Counted from the stretch's first letter, positions 34,055-43,507 are shown. The stretch: 64,000 nucleotides of DNA from Streptomyces sp. I05A-00742 (GCF_013055795.1 NZ_JABETO010000009.1:126961-190960), one strand, 5' to 3'. Notes: generated from the letters alone by a model not told the origin. Translations and numbers: made by a program.

Positions 34055-36202
34055 ATGGACACGAATGCCGCACCGGATGCTCCGGGACCGCCGCCGGACG
34101 CGGCCGCCCTCGGGGAATGGGCGCTCGCCCAGTTCCCGATCGGGATCGCGGTGTACGACCGCGACAACCGGCTGGTGAAGGCCAACGTCGAGATGCTCCG
34201 CCTGAGCGGCCTGGACGGTGAGGGGCTGGCCGGGCGCCGCCTCGACGAACTGCTCCCCGGGCCGCCGTTCGAGGAGTTCGCCCGGATCGGCGACGAGGTC
34301 CTGCGCACCGGGCAGGCGGTCCGCGCCGACAACTACTTCGTGTCGCCGGGGGACGGCCGCGAACGCGCCTGGGCCAGCTTCTTCACCCCGCTCAAGGACG
34401 CCGAGGGCCGCACCCACGGCCTCTCCCTCGCCGCCCTCGACGTCACGGCGGAGTACCGCGCCCGGCAGCGGCTCGCCCTCGTCAACGACGCCGGCGCCCG
34501 CATCGGCACCACCCTCGACATGGACCGCACCGCCGCCGAGCTCGCCGAGTCCACCGTCGGCCGGTTCGCCGACTTCGTCGCGGTCGACCTGCTCGCGGAG
34601 CGGGAGGCCGGTGATGCCGGCGGATCGGCGGGGGCGGGGGAGGGGGACGGCGGACGGCCGGCCCCGGGCGAGGCCGTGGTGCTGCGCCGCACCGCGCGGC
34701 GCTGGGTGGCCCACGAGGGCCCGCCCGTCCCCGCGGCCGCGCACGACGGCACGTACCGCTGCCCGCCGGACTCACCACCCGCCCTCGCCCTCGCCGCCGG
34801 CAAACCCGCCCGGCACCGCGGCGACGAACCGGCCGTCCGCTCCTGGGCCGAGGGCACCCCGGGCCTGCCGTCCGCCGTACGGGCCCGCGGCGTCGGCTCC
34901 CTCCTCGCCGTGCCGCTGACCGCGCACGACACCGTGTCCGGCATCGCGCTGTTCGTCCGGCATCCGGGCACCGAACCGTTCGACGACCACGACCTGCTGC
35001 TCGCCGAGGAGATCACCGCCCGGGCCGCCGTATGCGTCGAGAACGCCCGGCGGTACGCCCGCGAACGGGCCGTCGCCCTGACCCTCCAGCGCAGCCTGCT
35101 GCCGGCCCGGCTGCCCAGCCACGCGGCCGTGGAGGTCACCTCCCGCTATCTGCCCGCCACCTCGCAGGCCGGGATCGGCGGCGACTGGTACGACGTGATC
35201 CCGCTGTCCGGCGCCCGGGTCGCCCTGGTCGTCGGCGACGTCGTCGGGCACGGCCTCCAGGCGTCCGCCACCATGGGCCGGCTGCGCGCGGCCGTCCGTA
35301 CCCTCGCCGACATCGACCTGCCCCCCGACGAACTCCTCACCCACCTCGACGACCTCGTCGTCCAGCTCTCCCAGGACCGTGCGGCGGAGGTGCGGGGGCA
35401 GGACGCCGACGCCGATCCGCGCGAGATGGGCGCGTCGTGCCTCTACGCCGTCTACGACCCGGTCTCCCGGCACCTCGTCCTCGCCGGCGCCGACCATCCG
35501 GCCCCCGTCCTGGTGACCCCCGACGGCACCGCCCGCTTCCTGGAGCTGCCCTCCGGCCCGGCGCTCGGCGTCGGAGGCCTGCCGTTCGAGTCGCTGGAGG
35601 TGGAGCTCCCGGAGGGCAGCCTGCTCGCGCTCTACACCGACGGACTCGTCGAGGGGCACGGGCCCGGCACCGGCGACGAGGGCGGGCGGCTGCTGCGGCG
35701 GACGCTGGCCCGGCCCGCCGCGCCGCTGGAGCGCACCTGCGACGACGTCCTCGCCGCGCTCCTGCCCGAGCGGCCCGCCGACGACATCGCCCTGCTCCTC
35801 GCCCGCACCCGGGCCCTCGACGCGGACCAGGTCGGCTGCTGGGAGCTGACGGACCACCCCGCCTCGGTCGCCGACGCCCGCAAGCGCGTCGCGGCCCAGC
35901 TGGCCGAGTGGGGACTGGAGGACCTGACCTTCACCACCGAGCTCGTCGTCAGCGAGCTGGTGACCAACGCCATCCGGCACGCCGAACCGCCCATCCGGCT
36001 GCGGCTGATCCGCGACGGCGCGCTGATCTGCGAGGTGTCGGACGGCAGCAGCACCTCCCCGCGCATGCGCCGGGCCCGGGCGTTCGACGAGGGCGGCCGG
36101 GGACTGCTGCTGGTCGCCCAGCTCTGCCGGCGGTGGGGGACCCGGTTCACCGCCGCAGGCAAGACCATCTGGGCGGAGCAGTCGCTGTCGGCCGCGGCGT
36201 AG
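34055..36202 (+). CDS. PAS-GAF-PP2C phosphatase with HATPase (RsbU/RsbW-type)
   Basis: A 715-residue cytoplasmic signalling protein. Order: PAS (about 20-125; FPIGIAVYDRDNRLV), GAF (about 135-330), SpoIIE-type PP2C phosphatase (about 345-580; GGDWYDVIPLSG and VVGDVVGHGL with metal Asp residues, ending in ADDIALLLAR) and a C-terminal HATPase_c_2 anti-sigma-type kinase (about 590-712; ELVVSELVTNAIRHAEPP and DEGGRGLLLVAQLC). Such proteins sense a signal and switch anti-sigma/anti-anti-sigma partners by dephosphorylation and phosphorylation. Having both activities in one chain is common in Streptomyces. No sigma or anti-anti-sigma gene is adjacent. Confidence 0.92.
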   Translation: MDTNAAPDAPGPPPDAAALGEWALAQFPIGIAVYDRDNRLVKANVEMLRLSGLDGEGLAGRRLDELLPGPPFEEFARIGDEVLRTGQAVRADNYFVSPGDGRERAWASFFTPLKDAEGRTHGLSLAALDVTAEYRARQRLALVNDAGARIGTTLDMDRTAAELAESTVGRFADFVAVDLLAEREAGDAGGSAGAGEGDGGRPAPGEAVVLRRTARRWVAHEGPPVPAAAHDGTYRCPPDSPPALALAAGKPARHRGDEPAVRSWAEGTPGLPSAVRARGVGSLLAVPLTAHDTVSGIALFVRHPGTEPFDDHDLLLAEEITARAAVCVENARRYARERAVALTLQRSLLPARLPSHAAVEVTSRYLPATSQAGIGGDWYDVIPLSGARVALVVGDVVGHGLQASATMGRLRAAVRTLADIDLPPDELLTHLDDLVVQLSQDRAAEVRGQDADADPREMGASCLYAVYDPVSRHLVLAGADHPAPVLVTPDGTARFLELPSGPALGVGGLPFESLEVELPEGSLLALYTDGLVEGHGPGTGDEGGRLLRRTLARPAAPLERTCDDVLAALLPERPADDIALLLARTRALDADQVGCWELTDHPASVADARKRVAAQLAEWGLEDLTFTTELVVSELVTNAIRHAEPPIRLRLIRDGALICEVSDGSSTSPRMRRARAFDEGGRGLLLVAQLCRRWGTRFTAAGKTIWAEQSLSAAA

Positions 36203-36316
36203 CCGCCCGCCGGTGCCGGCGTTTTGTGTCCTGCTCCGCCGTGGACGCGGGTGTCAGGCCGCTCGCGGGGCCTGTCGGAGGACAGAGACCATGCAGCGCG
36301 TCCGCTGAGGGGAGAC

Positions 36317-36343
36317 GGGCCCCGGCCGCTGCGGCCGGGGCCC
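36317..36343. terminator. Bidirectional terminator hairpin
   Basis: GGGCCCCGGCCGC and GCGGCCGGGGCCC flank a single central T, giving a very GC-rich hairpin between the convergent phosphatase (stop 36202) and M4 protease (stop 36352). Confidence 0.7.
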
Positions 36344-36351
36344 GCGGGTCG

Positions 36352-38169
36352 TCAGCGGCGGGCGGACGGGGTGTTGGCCTGGGTCACGTTGACCGCGGCC
36401 CACGCCTTGTCGACGGCCTTGTACTCCGCGCTGTCGGCGCCGTGGATGTCCGCGGCGGCCTTGAGCGTGGCCGTCCTGGCCTCGTGGAAGTCAGTCGTGG
36501 AGACCATGTACCGGGTGAGGGCCCGGTAGAAGATCTGCTCCGCCTTGTCCCGGCCGATGCCGGTCACCGTGGAGCCGTCGTAGGTCGGGGAGTCGTAGGA
36601 GAACTTCCCGATGGTCTTCTTGCCGCTGCCCTCCGCCAGCAGGTAGAAGGCGTGCGAGGAGACGCCCGAACCGGCGTGCACCTCACGGTCGTAGGACTCG
36701 GGGTCCCAGTGGTCGACCGTGCCCTCCAGCTTGTCCAGCGAGGGCTTGTCGAGGCGGCGCAGGAACTGCTGGTCCAGGCCGAGCTTCTCGCCCAGCAGGT
36801 AGTTCGGAGGGTTGCCGGCGTTGTTCGTGCGGAACTCCATGCCGGTGCCGAAGATGTCCGCGAACGACTCGTTGAGCGAGCCGGCCTCGCCGAACTGGTT
36901 GCCTGCGGAGTCCACCCGGGTGGGCTGGAAGCCGGCCGTCGCCTCGATGACGCCGTGGGTGAGTTCGTGGCCGGTGACGTCGAGCGCCACCAGCGGCTGC
37001 TTGAACGTTTCACCGTCCCCGTCGCCGTAGAGCATGCACCAGCAGTCGGGGGACCAGAAGGCGTTGCCCACCTTGTCGCCGAAGTGCACGAGCGCGTTGG
37101 GGCCCTTGCCGTCGTTCTTGATGCCGTTCCGGCCGAACGCGTTCTTGTAGTAGTCGAAGGTGCTGGTGATGCCGAACTGGGCGTCCACGGCCGCGCTGGC
37201 CGGGTCGGAGGCGGTGCCGTTGCCCCAGCGGTTGGTGCTGTTGGTGAAGGCCTTGCCGCGGGAGAAGACGTCGAGCTCCTGGCCGCCCGCGGTGCGGGTC
37301 TCGGCGCTGCCGCGGCTGAGGTCCTTGAGGGTGAAGGAACCGCGCGCGGTCTGGGTGGTGGTGAGCGGGACGTCGCCGTCGAAGATCGAGGCGCCGGTGC
37401 CGGTCGCCCGGGCGGGGTACGTGGCGGCGGACCCGGCGCCGGCGGTCCGCGGCGCGGCGGCCGCGCCGAGGCGCGGGGCGGCCGTGCGGCCCTTGGCGCG
37501 CAGGGTGTCCTTCAGCTTGGGCGAGATGAACGCGTCGGTGAGCGGTGTGCTGCCGATGACCTTGCCGGAGACGGCGTCCACGGTCACGGCGCGGAGGGCG
37601 CCCTTCTCGTCCGCGCGGCTGCCGGTGACGGTCACCCGGTAGGCGAGGACGGACCTGCCGCCGGTGGCGTCCACCACCAGCTCCGTCCTGCCGGCCGTTC
37701 CCTTGGCCGACTCGGCGGCCCTCGCGGCGGCCTGACGCTCCGTCAGTTCGGGCTTGACGGAGGCGACGGCGACCTGGTGGCGGGCGGCCCTGGTCACGCC
37801 CGCGTAGCCGCCCTTGGCGTCGAGGTGGACGACGAGGTCGCCGCCGACCACCGGAACGCCCCGGTGGGCGCGCTCGAAGCGGACGTGGCGCTTGCCCTCG
37901 GGGTCGACGAGGGAGTCCTTGACGGTCAGGGTGTCCTGCTTGCCGACGCCGGTGTCCTCGGCGTGGGCGACGGCCGCGGAGCGGGCCGCCTTCACCACGT
38001 CGGCGCCCGCGGCCTGCGAGGCTCTGGCGTCCGGTCTCGCGGCGGCGGCCGTGGCGGTGGCCGTGCCCGTGGCCGGGGCGGCCAGGGCGGCCCCGGCCGT
38101 CGTCGCCGCCGCTGCCACCGCGACGGCGACGATGAGTATGCGGCCGGGGGTTGTGGGGGATGTACGCAC
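36352..38169 (-). CDS. Secreted thermolysin-like metalloprotease (M4)
   Basis: A 605-residue preproenzyme. Signal peptide about 1-30, FTP and PepSY-type propeptide to about residue 250, then the M4 catalytic domain. The zinc site is H401-E402-L-T-H405, with third ligand E434 in NESFAD; the C-terminal helical domain has GSGVSSHAFYLLAEG carrying the transition-state histidine. It degrades extracellular protein after self-cleavage of the propeptide. GTG 38169 is preceded by AAAGGG; a promoter-like pair lies about 135 bases upstream. Convergent with the phosphatase gene. Confidence 0.93.
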   Translation of the reverse strand: MRTSPTTPGRILIVAVAVAAAATTAGAALAAPATGTATATAAAARPDARASQAAGADVVKAARSAAVAHAEDTGVGKQDTLTVKDSLVDPEGKRHVRFERAHRGVPVVGGDLVVHLDAKGGYAGVTRAARHQVAVASVKPELTERQAAARAAESAKGTAGRTELVVDATGGRSVLAYRVTVTGSRADEKGALRAVTVDAVSGKVIGSTPLTDAFISPKLKDTLRAKGRTAAPRLGAAAAPRTAGAGSAATYPARATGTGASIFDGDVPLTTTQTARGSFTLKDLSRGSAETRTAGGQELDVFSRGKAFTNSTNRWGNGTASDPASAAVDAQFGITSTFDYYKNAFGRNGIKNDGKGPNALVHFGDKVGNAFWSPDCWCMLYGDGDGETFKQPLVALDVTGHELTHGVIEATAGFQPTRVDSAGNQFGEAGSLNESFADIFGTGMEFRTNNAGNPPNYLLGEKLGLDQQFLRRLDKPSLDKLEGTVDHWDPESYDREVHAGSGVSSHAFYLLAEGSGKKTIGKFSYDSPTYDGSTVTGIGRDKAEQIFYRALTRYMVSTTDFHEARTATLKAAADIHGADSAEYKAVDKAWAAVNVTQANTPSARR

Positions 38170-38304
38170 TGTTCAGCGCCCTTTGCGTCATGACGGCCCG
38201 GGGTGCCGGGCCGCTGGCGGGGGGCGGTGCTGTCACTCGTGCACCGCGGGAACCTGTGGTCCCGCGCAGACTGTGCAGTGCTTGGCATGCTCATGAAAAG
38301 AGCG

Positions 38305-38333
38305 TTTACACGGTGTTCACAACAGTTGATCAA
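38305..38333 (-). promoter_or_regulatory. Promoter-like pair for the M4 protease
   Basis: On the minus strand TTGATC (38333-38328) and TGTAAA (38310-38305) are separated by 17 bases, about 135 bases upstream of the protease start. The same AT-richer 310-base region between the protease and the cyclotransferase-like gene holds TTGACACTGCGTCAA (38337-38351) and GTTGATCAAC (38325-38334) inverted repeats that may be operators. No gene was seen in 38170-38479. Confidence 0.45.
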
Positions 38334-38479
38334 CATTTGACACTGCGTCAACTGAGGGTGAACAACAGGAAACTGGCCGTCCACTTGACCGGAAGGAGCG
38401 GCTGACAGACCGTCAGGTTGCCCCGGTTCGGAAACCGTTCAGCATGTGGGACGGCCGGTGACGTGGCGCACGGCCGCCG

Positions 38480-38923
38480 TCACGCGCCGCGCGGCCAGGT
38501 GCCGTCCGGGATCGGCGTGCCCTCCGCACGCAGCCGCCGGGCGATCCGCTCCGCGGCCAGGTACACCCACGCGCGGGCGGTGCCGCCCCGCTCCGTGCGC
38601 ACCTCGCGTACCACCCGGTCGTAGAGGCTTCCGGGGTCGCCCGGTACGCAGTCCTCCAGCACGTCGAGGGCGCGGAGCACCGCGGCGTGCCCGGCGGGGG
38701 CCAGGACCATCAGTTCGCCGTGGATCTCACCGCGCGGCGCGGCGACCGCGTACGGGTAGCCGGGGCCCTCGTACAGCAGCGCGCCCGCCAGCCGGGCCGG
38801 GACCTCCTCGGTCGTGCGGCCGCGCAGGAACGCGTCGTAGTTGTGCCCGCCGCGCCGCAGGGTGCCGTAGACGAAGACGGGCAGTGGTGTTCCGTCCGTC
38901 GTCGCCTCTGCCGTGTCCGCCAT
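38480..38923 (-). CDS. Gamma-glutamylcyclotransferase-like (GGCT/AIG2) protein
   Basis: A 147-residue protein. LPVFVYGTLRRGGHNYDAFL near the start is the family's YGxLR substrate loop, and GEIHGELMVLAP followed by LDVLEDCVPGDP holds the acid/base region. Members release 5-oxoproline from gamma-glutamyl compounds, but many bacterial ones are unassigned. It ends 24 bases after the start region of the downstream gene on this strand is passed; the next minus-strand gene upstream, a streptophobe-like membrane protein, ends 24 bases before its ATG, so they may be co-transcribed. Confidence 0.85.
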   Translation of the reverse strand: MADTAEATTDGTPLPVFVYGTLRRGGHNYDAFLRGRTTEEVPARLAGALLYEGPGYPYAVAAPRGEIHGELMVLAPAGHAAVLRALDVLEDCVPGDPGSLYDRVVREVRTERGGTARAWVYLAAERIARRLRAEGTPIPDGTWPRGA

Positions 38924-38947
38924 GTCGCCCCCTCCGGCCGTGCGCCG

Positions 38948-40207
38948 TCACCTTATCCGGCGGCGCTCCGGGGACACCCGGGCGAGCACCCCGCCCAGGG
39001 CCCCCGCCACCAGGCCCCAGAGCGCGCCGAGGCCGAGCAGCAGCGGCAGCCGGGGGCGGAGCCGGACCTCCCCGCCGAACGCGTCGAGTTCGCCGAGGCC
39101 GATGAGGGACAGGCCGTAGCGGGCCGAGATCCGGGTGAGCAGTCCGGCGGCGACCAGGGCCACGGCCAGGGCGGGTGCGAGGCGGACGGCCTGCCGCCAC
39201 CACGGCGCGGGGAAGCGGCGGGCCATCAGGAACCCGGTGGCCGCGAGCGCGAGCGCCGCGACGACGACCAGGACCCAGGCCCGGTCGTCGTACCGCCCCA
39301 GCGACGCCAGGTCCACCGTCGCCGAGCCGCCGCCCGGCTCCCGCAGCACCGCGGCGAGGGCGTGGGGCACCGGCAGCCCGATGGAGTCGGGCACCCTTCC
39401 GTCCCAGGCGCCCCCGAGACCGACGCCGAGGGCCATCCAGGCGAGGTTGGGCAGGCCCAGCAGCAGGACGGCCGCGGTCTCCGCCGAGTGGCCGCGCGTG
39501 ATCAGGGTGACGACACCGACCACCAGCCCCAGCAGCACGTACCCGAGCAGCAGTCCCACCACGGCCCGGACCGGGGGCCGTACCGCCTCCTGGACGCGGC
39601 GCAGCGGCGGGGGCAGCGGAGTGCGCCGGGCGGCGAGGACGATCACCACGTACAGCACCACCAGCCACAGCAGCCCACGGGCCAGGGTGGCCGGCACGTC
39701 CGTGCGGAAACCCGCCTCCGGCTGGACGCCCAGGGCGTCGCCGAGCTCGTCGAGCAGCGAGTCCCCGAGACTGATCCGGAACGTGTGGTGCGCCGTCAGG
39801 GCGAAGGGCAGCAGCGCCAGGACCCAGAGGACCGCCGTGCGGGCCGCCCGGGCCAGCAGTTCCCGGCCGTCCGGCGCGGGTCCGTGCCGCAGCGGCAGCA
39901 GCAGGGCGGCGGCCGCGGCGAGCGCCCCGGACAGGGTCACCGAGAGCGGGACGACGGCGAGCGTCGCACCCGTACGGCCGAAGGCCCCCGCGCCCCCGGT
40001 CAGTTCCACCGTTCCGCCCACGCCGGCCACCACGGTCGCCGCCAGCACGCCGGGGAACGCCCCCGACGGCAGGTCGTCCGCCCCCGCGGCCCACAGGCCC
40101 AGGGCGGCGGTGACGACCATGGCGGCCACGGCCGCGGCCACCGCGCCGAACGCCTCCGCCCAGGCGCGCGCGGACTCCCGGGGACGGGACCTCGACAACT
40201 GGCTCAC
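38948..40207 (-). CDS. Streptophobe-family integral membrane protein
   Basis: A 419-residue, very hydrophobic protein with about ten spans and short loops (LLWLVVLYVVIVLAARRTPL, VVGLLLGYVLLGLVVGVVTL). It matches my memory of the Streptomyces streptophobe family, which has no known function; there is no catalytic or transporter motif. The GTG at 40207 has GAGGT six bases upstream; the ORF can be extended to 40531, but that part is Arg-rich and overlaps the divergent gene's promoter. It precedes the GGCT-like gene on the same strand. Confidence 0.65.
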   Translation of the reverse strand: MSQLSRSRPRESARAWAEAFGAVAAAVAAMVVTAALGLWAAGADDLPSGAFPGVLAATVVAGVGGTVELTGGAGAFGRTGATLAVVPLSVTLSGALAAAAALLLPLRHGPAPDGRELLARAARTAVLWVLALLPFALTAHHTFRISLGDSLLDELGDALGVQPEAGFRTDVPATLARGLLWLVVLYVVIVLAARRTPLPPPLRRVQEAVRPPVRAVVGLLLGYVLLGLVVGVVTLITRGHSAETAAVLLLGLPNLAWMALGVGLGGAWDGRVPDSIGLPVPHALAAVLREPGGGSATVDLASLGRYDDRAWVLVVVAALALAATGFLMARRFPAPWWRQAVRLAPALAVALVAAGLLTRISARYGLSLIGLGELDAFGGEVRLRPRLPLLLGLGALWGLVAGALGGVLARVSPERRRIR

Positions 40208-40377
40208 GCGGACCTCGCACCTCTCGTTCGACGGGCGGCTGACCTCGCCGTATGGCTCGAACCGTATGCCCGGGGAGCGCATGTCACCCGTCCGTCGGGG
40301 CACCCGGGGGAAGCGAACGGCCCACTTGCGGGGGACGAGGTTCCGGTACACACAATGAAGCCTGGGGTGGCGCGAAG

Positions 40378-41151
40378 ATGAACGACGGCACTGACAGCAG
40401 TTGCCTCGACCACGGGAGGAAGGCCCTGTCGTCCGAACCGTCCTCCCCCGGCCGCTCGCGGACCGCGCTCGCGCCCGCCGGGCCCCGGCGCGTCCCGCCG
40501 CCCGCCCCGCCGCGGGGCCGCGAGCTCGCACGGACCGTCGTGGCGCCCCTCCTGCTGGTCACGGCGGCCGTCGTCTACAACGACTGGCTGCTGGAGTTCC
40601 TGCTCCCCACCGGCCTCGACCCGCGCCACTCCTACGTCAGCGAGCTCTTCGCCGCCGACCAGCGCTTCCACGTCCTGTTCACGACCGCGGAGCTCGTCGC
40701 CGCCACTCTCGTGGTGGCCGGCGCGCTGCTGGCCCGCGACCCGCGAGCGGGTGCGCCGGCGGAGGGCGGATGGTGGTGCCTGGTGGCCTTCGGGGTGTGT
40801 TCGGTGGCCGACGTGATCGTCCCCATGCGGTGCGCCCCCTCGGTGGAACCCGGCTGCGAGGCCGTCAACCCCTGGCACACCGCCACCAGCGGCCTCGTGC
40901 ACGCCGCCCTCTTCGGCTCGATGTTCCTGCTCACCGTCGCGGCGGCACGGACCCGGTGGCCCGTGCCGCACCGGTGGGCCCCCTGGGTGCCGGCCGCCGC
41001 CCTGGCCACGGCGGTCGCCACCGTGGGACCCCTGTTCGGGCACCCGGGCTGGCACGGCGTCCCCCAGCGGGCCCACCTGGCGCTCGTGGGCGCGTGGTTC
41101 GTCCTGCTCGCCGCCGGCCTGCGCGGCTCGGCCCGCGCCTCGGGGCCGTGA
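40378..41151 (+). CDS. DUF998-family membrane protein
   Basis: A 257-residue protein with about six spans after a Pro/Arg-rich cytosolic start. It has the DUF998 pattern HSYVSELFAADQ in the first external loop and a conserved WHTATSGLVHAALFG span. The function of the family is unknown. The stop overlaps the next gene's GTG (GTGA at 41148), so it is translationally coupled to a lipoprotein with peptidase-like residues; a cell-envelope role fits. Confidence 0.8.
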   Translation: MNDGTDSSCLDHGRKALSSEPSSPGRSRTALAPAGPRRVPPPAPPRGRELARTVVAPLLLVTAAVVYNDWLLEFLLPTGLDPRHSYVSELFAADQRFHVLFTTAELVAATLVVAGALLARDPRAGAPAEGGWWCLVAFGVCSVADVIVPMRCAPSVEPGCEAVNPWHTATSGLVHAALFGSMFLLTVAAARTRWPVPHRWAPWVPAAALATAVATVGPLFGHPGWHGVPQRAHLALVGAWFVLLAAGLRGSARASGP

Positions 41152-42098
41152 CCGGGCGCCGCGCGCTGCTCCGCGGGGCGCTGGGCGCGGTCCTGGTTGC
41201 CGCGGGAGCCGCGGGCTGTGACAGCCGGGAATCCGGGGCCGGACCCGGGGGGACGGGCACGGCGTCCCCCACGGCCCTCCCCGCCACCACCGCGTGGCGC
41301 CCCGACGCCACCGACGTCGCCCCCGAGGTGAAGCTGCGCGCCGTCCGGCTCGTCGAGGCCCTGGGCGCCTGGTCCGCCGGGGGCGGCGGCCCGGACCGCG
41401 CCCGCGAACGGCTCGCCGCGCTCGGCCTGCCCGCCGGCCTCGCCGCACAGGCCGGCGCCCTCCGGCCGCCCGCGGACCGGGCCGCGCTCCAGGTCGTGTA
41501 CGCCCAGTACGGCGGGATCACCGACGACGCGGCCAGCGTCCTGGTCGTCTGCCGCCAGTGGACCCGCACCGGCACCGGGCCCGTCGTCCCCGGCGGCACC
41601 ACGGTGGACGTCCGCCTCACCCGGAGCCGCCCCGACCCCACGGTCACCGCCCTGCACCCCGCCGCGCCCGTCCGGCCCGCGGCCGACCTGTCCGCGACGG
41701 CCCGTCAGGTGCTCGCCGACCGGCGCGTCGTCCTGCCGCCCGCCGCCGAGGCGGACGTGCGCGGCGGCGGCGTGCACGACAGCGTGCTGCGGACCATGCT
41801 GCGGCTGGGGCGGACGTACCGGCTGGACGTGAGCGTCCTCCGCTCCGGCCACCCCCGGAACGTCTTCGACACCGACCGGCCCAGCGACCACCCTCCGGGC
41901 CGGGCCTTCGACGTCTGGGCGATCGACGGCCGGGCGGTGGCCGCCCCCCGGACGCCGCGCGCGCTCGTCGAAGCCTTCATGCGGGCCGCGGCCGACGCCG
42001 GCTCCTACAACGTGGGCGGGCCGGTCGCGCTGCCGGGCGGGCTGTTCTTCTCGGACGCCACGCATCATGACCATGTGCACGTGGGCTTCGACCGCTGA
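41148..42098 (+). CDS. Lipoprotein with M15-type zinc peptidase-like domain
   Basis: A 316-residue exported lipoprotein. The signal ends in a lipobox (VAAGAAGC), so Cys22 should be lipid-modified. The C-terminal quarter carries SDHPPGRAFDVWAID and HHDHVHVGFD, which supply the His, Asp and His-x-His zinc ligands of the D-Ala-D-Ala carboxypeptidase/hedgehog fold. It could trim peptidoglycan at the outer face of the membrane, though the catalytic acid is not certain. It starts with GTG inside the stop of the DUF998 gene. Confidence 0.75.
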   Translation: MTGRRALLRGALGAVLVAAGAAGCDSRESGAGPGGTGTASPTALPATTAWRPDATDVAPEVKLRAVRLVEALGAWSAGGGGPDRARERLAALGLPAGLAAQAGALRPPADRAALQVVYAQYGGITDDAASVLVVCRQWTRTGTGPVVPGGTTVDVRLTRSRPDPTVTALHPAAPVRPAADLSATARQVLADRRVVLPPAAEADVRGGGVHDSVLRTMLRLGRTYRLDVSVLRSGHPRNVFDTDRPSDHPPGRAFDVWAIDGRAVAAPRTPRALVEAFMRAAADAGSYNVGGPVALPGGLFFSDATHHDHVHVGFDR

Positions 42099-42373
42099 GG
42101 GCACCGCAGTCCGTGACCGAATGAGACGCGGCTCACAGCCGAGAGGATGTCACGCCGAGGGCACCCGTGCCCCTCTCAGGAGTGGAAGCACCGAGAGGGA
42201 AGGCGTACTCCGGAGACCGCACGGCCCCGTCGGAGTGACGGCTCGCTCCGTGGTCAACGGTGGTCCGTGCAGCCCCGCCCGCCGCCCGTGCGCCGGGAAT
42301 CCCCCGTGCCCGTGTGCGGGGCGGTGGGCGGGGCGTTGTCCGGGCCTTTCTCTCGGTGGGCCGGCCGGAGTCG

Positions 42374-42592
42374 TCAGTGTTCTCCGGAGGGGCGGGAGGG
42401 TGGTCCGGCCGCGGCGGTGTTCATGATGTCCATGATTTCGGCGAGGTCGTACAGGGCGCGCTGGGTGCTTCCGTACCGGGTGATTCGGCCCCGGCTCGCC
42501 CATTTGCGGACGGTGGCGGGGGAAACGTCGGCGGCCAGTGCCGCGAGTTCGGTGGTGACGAGCCGGTCCTCTCCGTCGGGTGGCATATTCAT
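42374..42592 (-). CDS. Small helix-turn-helix protein (OvmW/Xis-like)
   Basis: A 72-residue protein. TTELAALAADVSPATVRKWASRGR is a MerR/excisionase-type helix-turn-helix, followed by ITRYGSTQRALYDLAEIMD, the wing and conserved tail. It should bind DNA as a small regulator. Its ATG overlaps the stop of the 229-residue gene upstream (ATGA at 42592-42589), so both are made together. The pair is transcribed away from the polyketide cluster start 1.4 kb to the right. Such pairs recur near Streptomyces antibiotic clusters; whether they regulate them is unknown to me. Confidence 0.78.
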   Translation of the reverse strand: MNMPPDGEDRLVTTELAALAADVSPATVRKWASRGRITRYGSTQRALYDLAEIMDIMNTAAAGPPSRPSGEH

Positions 42593-43278
42593 GCGACGCC
42601 TTCGGCGGGGTGCCGGCTCTTCCGGAGTTCCCGTAGGAGCTCCAGCCACTGGTGCGGAAGCCAGGTGTGTCCGGCCGCGCACCTCACGTGTGTCGTGTTC
42701 CGGTGTTCCCCGGTTTTCCGGTTTCCCGCGGCCCGGTCGGACGCGGGGGCGGGGGAGAGCGGTTCCTCGCATCCCGGGAGGACGCACCGGCCGAGACGGA
42801 CGGTGGCGAGGGACGCCTTGACGCAGGCCGAACGCCGGGCGTTCTCGGTGGTGTCGAGAATCTCCTCCATGAAATCCTTGGCGGCGGTGTGCGCCAGTAA
42901 CCAGTTCAGGTGGGTGAGGAGGAACGCGGCGAGCGCGTCCGGGCGTCGGCGCGGTGCTCCGGTTTTCCGTTCGTCCGCCACGAGCGCCGCCCAGGAGGAC
43001 AGGATGCCCAGGATGTCCGAACGTGTCGCCATGGCCTCCTCGTCGAGGGGCGGGCCCGAGGTGCGCCGCGTGCCGCAGCCGACCGGCCGGAGCAGGCTCT
43101 GCCGGCGGGGGAGCAGGGCGGCCTCGCAGTCGGCGTAGATCTCCGGCAGTTCGCCGAGGGCGAGCTGCACCGTGCGGCGGCACGCGGCGCACGGCCGGGG
43201 TCCCGGTCCCGGGGTGCCGGGAGGCGCCGGTCGGCGCGGGTGGCCGTGACGGCCCGTGATGCATTCCGAAGAGCTCAT
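42589..43278 (-). CDS. Cys-rich zinc-binding protein paired with HTH gene (OvmZ-like)
   Basis: A 229-residue protein. The N-terminus has a CAAC knuckle (PCAACRRTVQLAL) with another Cys in YADCEAAL; the C-terminal part has CVLPGCEE and CAAGHTW. Together they could form two zinc sites. The middle is helical (DALAAFLLTHLNWLLAHTAA). I do not know its activity; by its fixed pairing with the small HTH protein it may be a regulatory partner. Upstream lies the 738-base gap before the polyketide oxygenase gene. Confidence 0.72.
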   Translation of the reverse strand: MSSSECITGRHGHPRRPAPPGTPGPGPRPCAACRRTVQLALGELPEIYADCEAALLPRRQSLLRPVGCGTRRTSGPPLDEEAMATRSDILGILSSWAALVADERKTGAPRRRPDALAAFLLTHLNWLLAHTAAKDFMEEILDTTENARRSACVKASLATVRLGRCVLPGCEEPLSPAPASDRAAGNRKTGEHRNTTHVRCAAGHTWLPHQWLELLRELRKSRHPAEGVA

Positions 43279-43482
43279 TCCCTCTCCCGAGGCTCGTGGT
43301 GGCGGACCGGTTCAAGGGCGCACACGGAGAGCACGGTGTCCGGAGGGTGGCGTCGGTGACCGGCCGCGGGACCGCGCCGGGACGGTCGGAACGGATTCCG
43401 ATTCCGCTTTTCCGGCGAATGAGATCTCCCGTGCCCCGGAAATACCCGGTCATGAAGGAAGAAGAGCATGCGACGTACCGCG

Positions 43483-43507
43483 CCAGATTTCTGATCATGA
43501 AATCTGG
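43483..43507. promoter_or_regulatory. Inverted repeat upstream of the polyketide cluster
   Basis: CCAGATTTC and GAAATCTGG flank TGATCAT. The AT-rich nine-pair stem and the central TGATCA suggest a regulator binding site rather than a terminator; there is no T-run. Confidence 0.45.

Noticed and set aside
35032..38193. A 1053-residue plus-strand open frame
   Set aside because: It is a shadow of the phosphatase gene and antisense to the M4 protease, whose catalytic motifs are intact.
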